A stretch of DNA of 64,000 bases from an uncultured Cohaesibacter sp. (GTDB lineage Bacteria > Pseudomonadota > Alphaproteobacteria > Rhizobiales > Cohaesibacteraceae): NCBI RefSeq assembly GCF_963676275.1, contig NZ_OY781091.1, positions 2,892,775 through 2,956,774 of the forward strand, read 5' to 3'. Of this stretch, positions 8,930 to 17,310 are shown piece by piece (positions within the stretch are counted from its first letter, which is position 1; the number at the start of each line of letters is the position of its first letter). Position numbers and translations under genes: made by a program. Below the pieces are notes generated by a model that saw only the letters and a program-made list of their open reading frames with translations, was not told the DNA's origin and did no database searches.

Positions 8930-10447
8930 TCACCCCGCCACAGCGCTCGCGCCGGATGCCGGTAGCTTGCTCAAATTCGGGCTTTCGACCGCGTCGAAAT
9001 TATTATCCCAGCCGTCCTGCCCTTTTGGCAATTCGAAGACCTGACCGGGATAAATCCAGTGCGGATCCCTGATCTGATCGTTATTGGTGTCATAAATGGT
9101 GGAATAGCGAATGCCAGCCCCATAAACACGGCGGGCGATCGTCCAGAGATTGTCACCACGGCGAATGATGATCTTCTTGGTCTCCACGGCACCCGAAACG
9201 GCCGACGCGCTCACACCACGCTGATATTTGTCGCCCAGCGTGCCCTCGGCACTGACAATCTGCATGCCGCCAGCCAGTTTGTTAAAGGAAACCTCGGCGC
9301 GGGCCAACACGCTGCCGTCGGCCGCATTGATCATGTCAACGCGCGCCACATGAGCGCCGTTCTCAAGCGAAAATTTCTCGTCAAACAGGAAGCGACCCAT
9401 TTCCCCGCTTCGGCCATTCGCCAATTCGCCATTGTCGATATAGAGCCGCAACATGGCACCGGTAGGCTCGGCAGCACCGGCAACGAACAACATGTCGCCT
9501 TCGATCTCGACCGCTTCAATGGAAATGAACTGGCCCACAGAGGCAACATTCTGAGAGGCAGAGGCATCAGTCTGCCCGGCGGGTTCATTCACGGCAACCC
9601 CGTTGGTAACAGCCTCACCATTCTCTTCAGTTGGTGCGCTCTTGCTGGCAACGACCATCCCCGATGCATCCTTGCCATCGGCTTGAGGCTCGGCAGCAGT
9701 CGCAACAGCCCCTTGCGCCGGAGCAGAAGAAGAAGGCGCAACTTCTGGCTCTGTCGTCTCAGCCACAACGGGGCCTGCTTCTTCAGACTTTGCAACAGAA
9801 GGCTCACTCTCACCCGCAACATTGTCAAGCTTGTCCGCGGCCTCATCCGGTTTGGCAATGCTGGCCAGAATCTTCGACGCTTTGCCCGGTTCGGTTTCAA
9901 CAACCAGCAATTCACCCCCCGCATCCTCAGAGCGGGCCACGGTTACAGAGCTTTCCGACGCGATGGATTGGCCGCCATCCTTTGATTGCGCCACCAGCGA
10001 CAGATCGGAAACACCTGCTCCGAGCGGATCATCCAAAATCATCACCCACTCGCCATTGGTATTGGCAACGGCCTTGGACAGGATCGCAGAGCCGTTTTTC
10101 AACTCGACGATCCAACCCGGCTGTGCCCGACCGGCCACCAGCGTATTGCCATCCGGCTCAACGCGCACGATATCGAAGGTCGGAGCCAGATCGGATTTAT
10201 CCTTGGCTGGCGTCTCCTGCGCTTTCTCGACCGTTTCCGGCTCAGAGGCTGCTTCCTTGGGCGTTTCTACAGGCGCTTGTGCTTGCTTTTTCTCTGGCAG
10301 GACGAGCGATGTGACTGCCGACAGCCGACTGTTAATACCTTCAGCCAGCTCGCCCAGACCGATCCGGTCTCCGAATGCAGCAACGCCGACAACAAGAGCA
10401 ACGAAAACACCGCAAACAGTTGCGATAAAAGGAGTAGCAGATTTCAT
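8930..10447 (-). CDS. LysM domain envelope protein with Ig-like region
   Basis: A 505-residue secreted or membrane-anchored protein. Residues 5-25 form a hydrophobic signal/anchor. Residues about 95-170 resemble a bacterial Ig-like fold, and a long Ala/Glu/Ser-rich low-complexity linker follows (about 170-300). A second beta-rich segment precedes a C-terminal LysM domain (about 424-474, RRGDNLWTIARRVYG ... YPGQVFELP) that binds peptidoglycan. I set the start at the ATG at 10447, which places the signal peptide at the N-terminus; the upstream extension is unlikely to be translated. It probably acts in the periplasm; its partner is unknown. Confidence 0.85.
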   Translation of the reverse strand: MKSATPFIATVCGVFVALVVGVAAFGDRIGLGELAEGINSRLSAVTSLVLPEKKQAQAPVETPKEAASEPETVEKAQETPAKDKSDLAPTFDIVRVEPDGNTLVAGRAQPGWIVELKNGSAILSKAVANTNGEWVMILDDPLGAGVSDLSLVAQSKDGGQSIASESSVTVARSEDAGGELLVVETEPGKASKILASIAKPDEAADKLDNVAGESEPSVAKSEEAGPVVAETTEPEVAPSSSAPAQGAVATAAEPQADGKDASGMVVASKSAPTEENGEAVTNGVAVNEPAGQTDASASQNVASVGQFISIEAVEIEGDMLFVAGAAEPTGAMLRLYIDNGELANGRSGEMGRFLFDEKFSLENGAHVARVDMINAADGSVLARAEVSFNKLAGGMQIVSAEGTLGDKYQRGVSASAVSGAVETKKIIIRRGDNLWTIARRVYGAGIRYSTIYDTNNDQIRDPHWIYPGQVFELPKGQDGWDNNFDAVESPNLSKLPASGASAVAG

Positions 10448-10702
10448 CCCACAATCACATTTCAGTTGTGCCGAAAAGCGGCAGCGCCACATTAACCCCA
10501 GACCGGACCTTCAAACCGTCACAATGCCCCAAAAGCAGATCGCCAAACCATCACGGCCCCGGAGCATCAAGGCAACAGCATCAGAAGAGTCTCGAACTGC
10601 CTCTTGCCAACTCCTAACCTTTTTTTAACACATGGACAAGACTGCACAATTATTTGCAGGCAACAGCTTGACCGGCCCCGACATGAATGCCACACAGCAA
10701 GC

Positions 10703-11314
10703 ATGGCTATTTTGAAAAAAATCTGCGTTTACTGCGGCTCAAGTCGCGGCAAGAACCCGCTCTATACCGAAGCGGCACGCACCCTCGGCAAGCATATGGC
10801 AGAAGCTGGCATCGAGCTTGTCTATGGTGGTGGAGCCGTCGGACTCATGGGTATTCTCGCCAAGAGTGTACTCGACAATGGTGGAAAAGTCACCGGCATC
10901 ATTCCCGCTTTTCTTCAAGAGCGCGAAGTTATGCTCGATTCTGTACAAGAATTAATCGTTACAGAAGACATGCATGAGAGAAAACGCAAGATGTTTGACG
11001 CTTCTCAGGCCTTTGTTGCCTTGCCCGGAGGCATCGGAACCTTGGAAGAGCTGGTAGAAATGCTCACATGGGCGCAGTTGGGCCGACATAGAAAGCCCGT
11101 TTTATTGGCGAACATCAATGGTTTCTGGGATCCTCTGGCCAATTTGCTCGATCACATGCAGGCCGAGGAATTTTTCCGCGAAGATATGGGCGTTTCCTTT
11201 TTGACGGCGCGTGAGACAGCGGACATCATTCCCAAACTGCAAAATGCGCTTGCCGATCTCTCCGATGACGAACTGGCCCGCACCAGCCAGCAGGACCATC
11301 TCAACGCTCTTTAG
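10703..11314 (+). CDS. LOG family protein (TIGR00730)
   Basis: A 203-residue Rossmann-like protein with the family signature PGGIGTLEE and the earlier GGGAVGLMG. LOG proteins are cytokinin riboside 5'-monophosphate phosphoribohydrolases or related nucleotide-cleaving enzymes, often misannotated as lysine decarboxylases. I use the internal ATG (MAILKKICVYCGSS), which matches the family N-terminus; the 33 residues before it in the longer frame look non-coding. Its bacterial role may be AMP/nucleotide salvage; this is inference. Confidence 0.9.
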   Translation: MAILKKICVYCGSSRGKNPLYTEAARTLGKHMAEAGIELVYGGGAVGLMGILAKSVLDNGGKVTGIIPAFLQEREVMLDSVQELIVTEDMHERKRKMFDASQAFVALPGGIGTLEELVEMLTWAQLGRHRKPVLLANINGFWDPLANLLDHMQAEEFFREDMGVSFLTARETADIIPKLQNALADLSDDELARTSQQDHLNAL

Positions 11315-11450
11315 AGCCCATTAAGCGTCACGCGATTATATCCACACGTTACGTTGCCATAGAAGCAACAATACCATAGGATCCGCGCGCAAAATCAGAC
11401 CTTAACAGACTTTGGCAGCCCGGCTGCCAGATCGTTTTCCGGATGACTCC

Positions 11451-11915
11451 ATGAATCAACCAGCAACCTTGGGTGCCATTGCCGCCCTGCTCGTCGGCGC
11501 GGTTATCTCTTTTCAGGCGCTTCTCGCAGCCCGCCTCAGTCTGGCCGACAATGCCGCCGGAACAGGTCTGGTGATGTATGTGGCAGGCGGATTGATCGCC
11601 GTCACCTTGCTGGCACTCTTCACACAAGCTGGTCAGTTGACCATCGCGCCGCTCGGCTGGCTGCGCATCCTGCAAATGCTGCTTGGCGGACTGGCCGGTG
11701 TCATCATTGTCACCGGCTCGGCCTTCGCCTTTGCCAAGGTCAATCCGGCAGCCGCCGTCGCCCTGATCGTTTTCGGGCAAATGGCGCTGGCCCTGTTTGC
11801 CGACTATACGGGCCTGACCGGTCAGGCTCCCTCTCCGATCGACTGGCGCCGCATTGCTGGCCTGATGTTGTTTGCAGCAGCCATCTGGCTGCTCATCACT
11901 CCGGCGAAGGACTAA
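11451..11915 (+). CDS. DMT family (DUF606/YdcZ-like) membrane protein
   Basis: A 154-residue very hydrophobic protein with about five transmembrane helices, matching the half-length DUF606/YdcZ branch of the drug/metabolite transporter superfamily. The start is ATG 11451, giving MNQPATLGAIAALLVGA; an upstream TTG would add residues before the first helix. Its end faces the convergent rarD end 20 bp away. The substrate is unknown. Confidence 0.85.
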   Translation: MNQPATLGAIAALLVGAVISFQALLAARLSLADNAAGTGLVMYVAGGLIAVTLLALFTQAGQLTIAPLGWLRILQMLLGGLAGVIIVTGSAFAFAKVNPAAAVALIVFGQMALALFADYTGLTGQAPSPIDWRRIAGLMLFAAAIWLLITPAKD

Positions 11916-11934
11916 GCCTCAGGCCATTCCGGAG

Positions 11935-12966
11935 CTAGGGAGCCTTGCTGCTGCCTTTCCTGTGGCGGGCCTTGGAAAGTGCATCATAGGAATAGACGGC
12001 AACCGATAGCCATATCAGACAGAATGTCGCCAGCTTGCTCATGGAAATGCTTTCCTTGAGAATGAACACCGCCACCAGAAACTGCAGCGAGGGATTGATA
12101 TATTGCATGATCCCTACCGTTGCCAGATTGAGCCGCTTGGCTGCGCCTGAAAACCAGATCAGCGGCATGGATGTCAACAGACCGGTAAAGATCAGCAATC
12201 CCATGGTGACAAGGTCACCGAGTTGAAAATGCCCCGCGCCGCTGGCCTGCAAATAGACAATATAGCCCAGCGCAAAGGGCGTAATGGCAATCAGCTCCAC
12301 AAGCAGCCCCAGATTGGGACCAACCGGCACGATCTTGCGCAAATAGCCATAAACCCCGAAGGTAAAGGCCAGCAGCAAGGAGACGATGGGCACCGTCCCC
12401 AACAGGACCATCTGCAACAGGATGGCGGCAACCGCCAGTACAATGGCCAACAGCTGCAGATGTGACAAACGCTCTTTCAAAAACAGATAGCCGGTCGCGA
12501 CATTGACCATGGGCACGATGAAATAGCCAAGGCTTGCCTCGGTTGCCTGTCCATGCCCGACCGCCCAGACATAAGTCAGCCAATTGCCGCTGACCATGAT
12601 GCCCGTGATAATCAGCAATCCGAAAACACGGGGCAGCCGCAGCACGGCCCAAACTTCGCCCCAGCGCCGACGCGCCAGAAACCACAGCGTCATCAGCACC
12701 AGTGACCAAGCGATACGATGGGCGACAACCTCGAGCGCAGGCACATGCGCCAGCAGCGCGAAATAGAGCGGAAAAATGCCCCACGAACAATAGGCAGCCA
12801 AAGCCAGCAGCAACCCGATGCGGGTTTCTCTGGCGCCGTTTTCGCTGTTCCCGTTTTCGCTGGCTCCGGTTTCACTGCCCCCGCTATCGCGATTATCCGC
12901 CAGCGGGAGCGCTTGCCCTTCAGTTGCAGACGGAGCTGTACCCGCCTTGTCACATGTCTGACTCAT
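11935..12966 (-). CDS. rarD: EamA family transporter RarD
   Basis: A 343-residue permease with about ten transmembrane helices. RarD hallmarks are visible: the GxFPLYF region (GIFPLYFALL), HRIAWS, NWLTYVWAV and the late helix PSLQFLVAVFI. RarD proteins are predicted metabolite exporters with no agreed substrate. The N-terminal 45 residues are an unusual hydrophilic tail containing ENGNSENG-type repeats. I chose the ATG at 12966 because the longer frame starts with TTG. It lies downstream of cimA on the same strand. Confidence 0.88.
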   Translation of the reverse strand: MSQTCDKAGTAPSATEGQALPLADNRDSGGSETGASENGNSENGARETRIGLLLALAAYCSWGIFPLYFALLAHVPALEVVAHRIAWSLVLMTLWFLARRRWGEVWAVLRLPRVFGLLIITGIMVSGNWLTYVWAVGHGQATEASLGYFIVPMVNVATGYLFLKERLSHLQLLAIVLAVAAILLQMVLLGTVPIVSLLLAFTFGVYGYLRKIVPVGPNLGLLVELIAITPFALGYIVYLQASGAGHFQLGDLVTMGLLIFTGLLTSMPLIWFSGAAKRLNLATVGIMQYINPSLQFLVAVFILKESISMSKLATFCLIWLSVAVYSYDALSKARHRKGSSKAP

Positions 12967-13035
12967 GGGGCCTCGGTTTCTGCCCCGAACAGACCTGTCA
13001 TCAATGCTCAACAGTCAGCGGAAATGGGGCGTTGA

Positions 13036-14622
13036 TCAGGAATATTTGAAAAGCTTGAAGGTTATGGAATCCAACAAGGCCTGGAAGGAAGCGTCCACTA
13101 TATTCTCGGAAACGCCGACTGTAAACCATCTGTGTCCCGCCCCATCGCGGCTTTCAATCAAGACGCGGGTTATGGCGTCGGTGCCGCCATTGAGGATACG
13201 CACCTTGTAATCCACCAGCTCCAGATCATCAATCTTGCCCTGCAAGCGACCAAGATCCTTGCGCAGAGCCAGATCGAGCGCGTTGACGGGACCGGTCGCC
13301 TCGGCCACCGACATCAGCTTCTCACCATCAAGCCAGATCTTGACCACGGCTTCGGAAAGCGTCACCAGATCGCCATTGGCATTATGCCGCCGCTCGACCA
13401 TGACGCGGAAACTCTCGATCTTGAAATATTGCGGCACGGTGCCCAGATGCCGCCGCGCCAACAACTCCAGCGACGCGCTGGCGCCTTCATAGGCATAGCC
13501 ATGCGCTTCCCGTTCCTTGACGATGGCCAGCAGATCCACGAGCCGCGGATCGGATTTTTCCACCTCAAGCCCCATGCGCCGCAGCTCGTCAATCAGATTG
13601 GAGAGACCGGCCTGATTGGAAACCAGCACCTTGCGATGGTTGCCCACCAGCGCCGGATCGACATGCTCATAAGTCTGCGGATCCTTCAGGATTGCCGAGG
13701 CATGAATACCGGCCTTGGTGGCAAAGGCGCTGGCCCCCACATAGGGCTGGTGCCGATCCGGGGCCTTGTTGAGCAATTCATCAAATCCGCGCGAAATACC
13801 CGTCAGCTCCAACATCTTCTCATCGCTCACCCCGATTTCGAACCGGTCGGAAAATTCCTTTTTCAGTTTCAGAGTGGGAATGAGCGTGATCAGATTGGCA
13901 TTGCCACAGCGCTCGCCGATCCCGTTGAGCGTGCCCTGAATCTGGCGCACACCGGCGCGCACGGCCGAGAGCGAATTGGCAATCGCCTGCTCGGTGTCAT
14001 TATGGGCATGAATGCCGACGTGACTGCCGGGCACCACCGTCAACACATCAGTGACGATGTCAAAGATTTCATGCGGCAGGGTGCCCCCGTTGGTGTCGCA
14101 AAGGACCACCCAGCGCGCGCCTGCCTCATAGGCGGTCTTGACGCATTCAAGGGCATAGCTCCGGTTGGCCTTGTAGCCATCGAAGAAATGCTCGCAATCG
14201 ACCATCGCCATCTTACCGACATCATTGGCTGCCTTGACGGAATCGGCAATGCCTTCAAGATTTTCCTCGTTGGAACAGCCCAGCGCCACCTCGACATGAT
14301 AGTCCCAGCTCTTGGCCACATAGCAGACCGCATCGGAGGCGGCATTGAGCAGCGCCTGCACGCCGGGGTCATTATCCACCGAGCGGCCAGCCCGCTTGGT
14401 CATGCCGAAGGCAGTAAAGGTCGCCTTGCTGGTCCGCTTTTCGGTGAAGAAGGCATCATCGGTGGGATTGGCTCCGGGATAACCACCCTCGACATAATCC
14501 ACCCCCAGCTCATCCAGAATACCGGCAATGAGAATCTTGTCTTCAAGGCTGAAATCGAGGCCGTTGGTCTGCGCACCATCGCGCAAGGTGGTATCGAACA
14601 GATAAAGACGCTCTTTGGTCAT
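13036..14622 (-). CDS. cimA: Citramalate synthase
   Basis: Condenses pyruvate and acetyl-CoA to (R)-citramalate, the first step of the threonine-independent isoleucine route. The HMGL-like TIM barrel begins with FDTTLRDGAQ, the metal-binding HAHND motif is in VGIHAHNDTE, and the C-terminal third is a LeuA-type regulatory domain, giving 528 residues. The long CimA class has this length and the TNGLDFSLEDK segment. 2-isopropylmalate and homocitrate synthases are less likely on those grounds. I chose the ATG giving MTKERLYLFDTT; the longer frame reads through the upstream terminator hairpin. Confidence 0.9.
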   Translation of the reverse strand: MTKERLYLFDTTLRDGAQTNGLDFSLEDKILIAGILDELGVDYVEGGYPGANPTDDAFFTEKRTSKATFTAFGMTKRAGRSVDNDPGVQALLNAASDAVCYVAKSWDYHVEVALGCSNEENLEGIADSVKAANDVGKMAMVDCEHFFDGYKANRSYALECVKTAYEAGARWVVLCDTNGGTLPHEIFDIVTDVLTVVPGSHVGIHAHNDTEQAIANSLSAVRAGVRQIQGTLNGIGERCGNANLITLIPTLKLKKEFSDRFEIGVSDEKMLELTGISRGFDELLNKAPDRHQPYVGASAFATKAGIHASAILKDPQTYEHVDPALVGNHRKVLVSNQAGLSNLIDELRRMGLEVEKSDPRLVDLLAIVKEREAHGYAYEGASASLELLARRHLGTVPQYFKIESFRVMVERRHNANGDLVTLSEAVVKIWLDGEKLMSVAEATGPVNALDLALRKDLGRLQGKIDDLELVDYKVRILNGGTDAITRVLIESRDGAGHRWFTVGVSENIVDASFQALLDSITFKLFKYS

Positions 14623-14674
14623 GTGTCTGGTCCTGAATGCAAGGGTCTGGTTATGGGCAAGCGGAATGCCCGGT

Positions 14675-14704
14675 CTAAAAAGGCGGGGCCTGCAAAGCCC
14701 CGCC
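14675..14704 (-). terminator. Rho-independent terminator between cysS and cimA
   Basis: An eight-base-pair perfect stem GGCGGGGC/GCCCCGCC with a seven-base loop is followed on the minus strand by TTTTTAG. It separates cysS from cimA. Confidence 0.85.
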
Positions 14705-14715
14705 AATGGTCTGCT

Positions 14716-16116
14716 TCAGCTTTCAAGGCTCCAACTGGTCTCGAACGAACCGGTCTCCTTGTTCTTGCTATCCTTGAGGGTGACCCCCATGGCTGCAAGC
14801 TGGTCGCGCAATTCGTCCGACTTGGCGAAGTCCTTGTTGTTGCGTGCCTCGAGCCGTTCATCAACAAGCGCCTGAATGGCAGCCTCATCGACGGCATCAG
14901 CCCCGGCTGGGCGCCACTCGGCCCATGCATTGGGATCCTGTCCCAGAACACCGATCAATTGCTGCAAGCTCGCCTTCAATGATGCTGCGGCCAGCTTGTC
15001 CCCCTGCGCCGCTTTGCCGCGCAAGCCATGCAGCTCGGAAATGGCCTTTGGTGTATTGAGGTCATCGGCAAGCGCTGCAACCACGGCACTATCCGGCTCA
15101 CTGGCTTCCACATCAGCGGTCAGGGCATACCATTGATCCAGCATGCGCTTGGCTTCCTTCACACCATCAGCCGTCCAGTTGAACGGCTTGGTATAGTGAG
15201 TGGTCAGCAAGGCAAGACGGATCGCTTCACCCGGATATTTGTCAATGAGATCATGCACGGTGGTGAAGTTGCCAAGCGACTTGGACATCTTCTCGCCCTC
15301 GACCTGCACGAAACCGTTATGCATCCAGACCTTCGCCATCGCCTCATTGCCATGGGCGCAGCGGGACTGGGCAATTTCATTTTCATGATGCGGAAAGGCA
15401 AGATCGATACCGCCGCCATGAATATCGAACATCTCGCCCAGATGCTTCTCGCTCATCGCCGAGCATTCGATATGCCAACCCGGACGCCCCTCACCCCATG
15501 GGCTCGGCCAGCGCGGCTCACCTTCCTTGGAGGGTTTCCAGAGCACAAAATCCATCGGATTGCGCTTGTAAGGGGCCACTTCCACCCGCGCCCCTGCGAT
15601 CATGTCATCAACCGAGCGACCGGAAAGCTTGCCATATTCGGCCATGCTTTCAACAGCAAAGAGCACATGCCCTTCTGCTGCATAGGCATGTCCCTTCTCG
15701 ATCAGCGTGCCGATCATCCTGAGCATATCCTCGATATGTTCGGTCGCGCGCGGTTCGATGGTCGGACGCATCGCGCCCAGCGCATCCATGTCGGCATGAT
15801 AAAGCGCGGTGGTCTCATCGGTCAGTTCACGAATGGAAATGCCCCGTTCGGCAGCGCGCGCGTTGATCTTGTCATCCACATCGGTGATGTTGCGCACATA
15901 AGTGACATGCTCGGCACCATAAACATGGCGCAGCAGCCGGAACAGCATGTCGAACACCACCACCGGACGGGCATTGCCGATATGGGCAGTATCATAAACC
16001 GTCGGCCCGCAGACATACATGCGAACATTGTCAGGATCGAGAGGCGCAAATGCCTCTTTTTGTTTCGTGAGCGTATTATAAAGCGTCAACTGAATCGGTT
16101 CAGCATGTTCGGTCAT
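14716..16116 (-). CDS. cysS: Cysteine--tRNA ligase
   Basis: Class I aminoacyl-tRNA synthetase charging tRNA-Cys. The HIGH-type motif HIGN is at 45-48, the zinc cysteine C36 is in [14 protein letters not shown] lies near residue 280 ([10 protein letters not shown]), and the KPS-like zinc ligands follow in WHIECSAMS and HHENEIAQS. The length of 466 residues is normal. Translation starts at ATG 16116. The gene is followed by a strong terminator, so it appears monocistronic. Confidence 0.97.
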   Translation of the reverse strand: MTEHAEPIQLTLYNTLTKQKEAFAPLDPDNVRMYVCGPTVYDTAHIGNARPVVVFDMLFRLLRHVYGAEHVTYVRNITDVDDKINARAAERGISIRELTDETTALYHADMDALGAMRPTIEPRATEHIEDMLRMIGTLIEKGHAYAAEGHVLFAVESMAEYGKLSGRSVDDMIAGARVEVAPYKRNPMDFVLWKPSKEGEPRWPSPWGEGRPGWHIECSAMSEKHLGEMFDIHGGGIDLAFPHHENEIAQSRCAHGNEAMAKVWMHNGFVQVEGEKMSKSLGNFTTVHDLIDKYPGEAIRLALLTTHYTKPFNWTADGVKEAKRMLDQWYALTADVEASEPDSAVVAALADDLNTPKAISELHGLRGKAAQGDKLAAASLKASLQQLIGVLGQDPNAWAEWRPAGADAVDEAAIQALVDERLEARNNKDFAKSDELRDQLAAMGVTLKDSKNKETGSFETSWSLES

Positions 16117-16647
16117 TGACCCATTCCCAGTTTTATCGCCGCCTGAGGCAGCCCATCAAAAAACAAACGAAGGAAGAATTCGCCAAGGCGAAAAGCTTCA
16201 AATCCTCGCACAACCGCACTTTCGCCGTTGGCCGGAAATCGTTTCATATTTTCAAGGGATGAGCGAAACGGCTCCAGCCAGCAAAGGTGCTAGTGGATAA
16301 TAATCAAACCAATAATGCAGCAGTTGGTTGGGCGATCCGTTTTCATGCCGCCACAATGGCCAAATTGCCCTGCCACGTCAACCGCTCATTTCTCGAAATT
16401 CGGGTATTTTTTCGCGACTTTCCGACGCAAAGCCCCTCTTTGCAGAGGCATCAAGCGCCCTGACGCTGCATGAATGTGGCCTGAACAGCCACCTCAGCAT
16501 TCATTCACCTTGAAATGCCTACTCTTGGCCAACCACGCAATTCAGCTTTGGCTGACAGCATGGCCAATATGGCAGAGACCTCATCCCGGCTTGACCACCG
16601 GGGTAATCAAAATCTTGACCAGCCACACACGATCTCTGCTGCATGGA

Positions 16648-16677
16648 AACTCCTGACATTCAATGTCGGGAGTTTTT
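16648..16677 (+). terminator. Orphan plus-strand terminator, possible sRNA 3' end
   Basis: A 12-base-pair stem pairs AACTCCTGACAT with ATGTCGGGAGTT (one G:U) around a three-base loop, and the second arm runs into TTTTT. All genes for 2 kb upstream are on the minus strand, so any transcript ended here must start within this intergenic region. Confidence 0.65.
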
Positions 16678-16835
16678 CCATTTTTATTCAGCTATTTCAA
16701 GAAGCCATAAAATTGCCTTCAATCTGGACGAAGTCATGATTGGCAATTTTCCGGTCCTTTTGGTTTATCGTGAATTGACAAGCAGGCAAATCCTCCGCTT
16801 TTATTCGAAAGCACAAGCCTTCCGTTCAAAAATAC

Positions 16836-16863
16836 TTCACACTTAGCCAACATCCGGTATAGT
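16836..16863 (+). promoter_or_regulatory. Predicted sigma-70 promoter for the ArsR-pab operon
   Basis: TTCACA and TATAGT are separated by 16 bases, about 140 bp upstream of the ArsR start codon. Both hexamers are near consensus. No clear repressor palindrome overlaps it by eye. Confidence 0.4.
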
Positions 16864-16999
16864 GCCATCGCAAAGACAACAATTTCTGATCGTGTCAACC
16901 AGCGTTCGGAAACAACCAGACTGCGGGCAATTTGCTTAAGGGCTTGCATACCAGCGCAGCCCTTGCAGACCGTAGACGAGATTCAACTGGCTACAGAAA

Positions 17000-17296
17000 A
17001 TGAACATACAAGAACTAGAACAAAATTCTGAAGAAGCGGCGAGTTTTCTGAAACTTCTTGCATCAGGACCTCGCCTGCTCATCCTTTGCCAACTGATCGA
17101 CGGCGAGCAGAATGTCGGAACGCTTGCCGAGAAAACCGGTCTGCGGATGACAACCGTTTCCCAGCATATGGCGCTGATGCGTGCCCAGAGCATCGTATCC
17201 ACGCGTCGCGACGGGACGACGATCTATTATTCTCTTGCCAGCCCGATGGTTGAAGAAGTGCTCGCAGTGCTGCACAAAAGCTTCTGCGGCGTCTGA
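17000..17296 (+). CDS. ArsR family repressor with persulfide-sensor cysteine pair
   Basis: A 98-residue winged-helix protein (HTH about 45-65, LRMTTVSQHMALM). It lacks metal-site motifs but has exactly two cysteines, C30 (RLLILC) and C96 (SFC). Their separation of 66 residues equals that of C41/C107 in SqrR and C42/C108 in BigR, which form a tetrasulfide bridge on reaction with sulfane sulfur. A role as reactive-sulfur or redox sensor is therefore inferred. It is the first gene of a plus-strand series, 14 bp before pabB, and no sulfide-oxidation gene is adjacent. The ATG lacks an obvious Shine-Dalgarno. Confidence 0.85.
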   Translation: MNIQELEQNSEEAASFLKLLASGPRLLILCQLIDGEQNVGTLAEKTGLRMTTVSQHMALMRAQSIVSTRRDGTTIYYSLASPMVEEVLAVLHKSFCGV

Positions 17297-17310
17297 TATC
17301 AAGAGGCACC

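Larger units (their letters stand above)
16117..16999. other. 883-bp gene-free region between cysS and an ArsR gene
   Basis: No convincing open frame occurs on either strand. Visible items are a plus-strand terminator-like hairpin and a sigma-70-like promoter, both listed separately, and a weak inverted pair GCAGAGA/TCTCTGC (about 16572-16639) just upstream of that hairpin. Together these could be an unannotated small RNA. The cysS promoter must also lie here. Confidence 0.4.

Noticed and set aside
10614-10628. CTAA-N7-TTAA resembling a CtrA site upstream of the LOG gene
   Set aside because: It depends on a T-run in AT-rich DNA and has one mismatch; chance occurrence is likely and no neighbouring cell-cycle gene supports it.
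13132-14982. 616-codon plus-strand open frame opposite cimA
   Set aside because: Lack of stops reflects high GC codon bias of cimA and cysS; the protein has no recognisable domains and spans a terminator.
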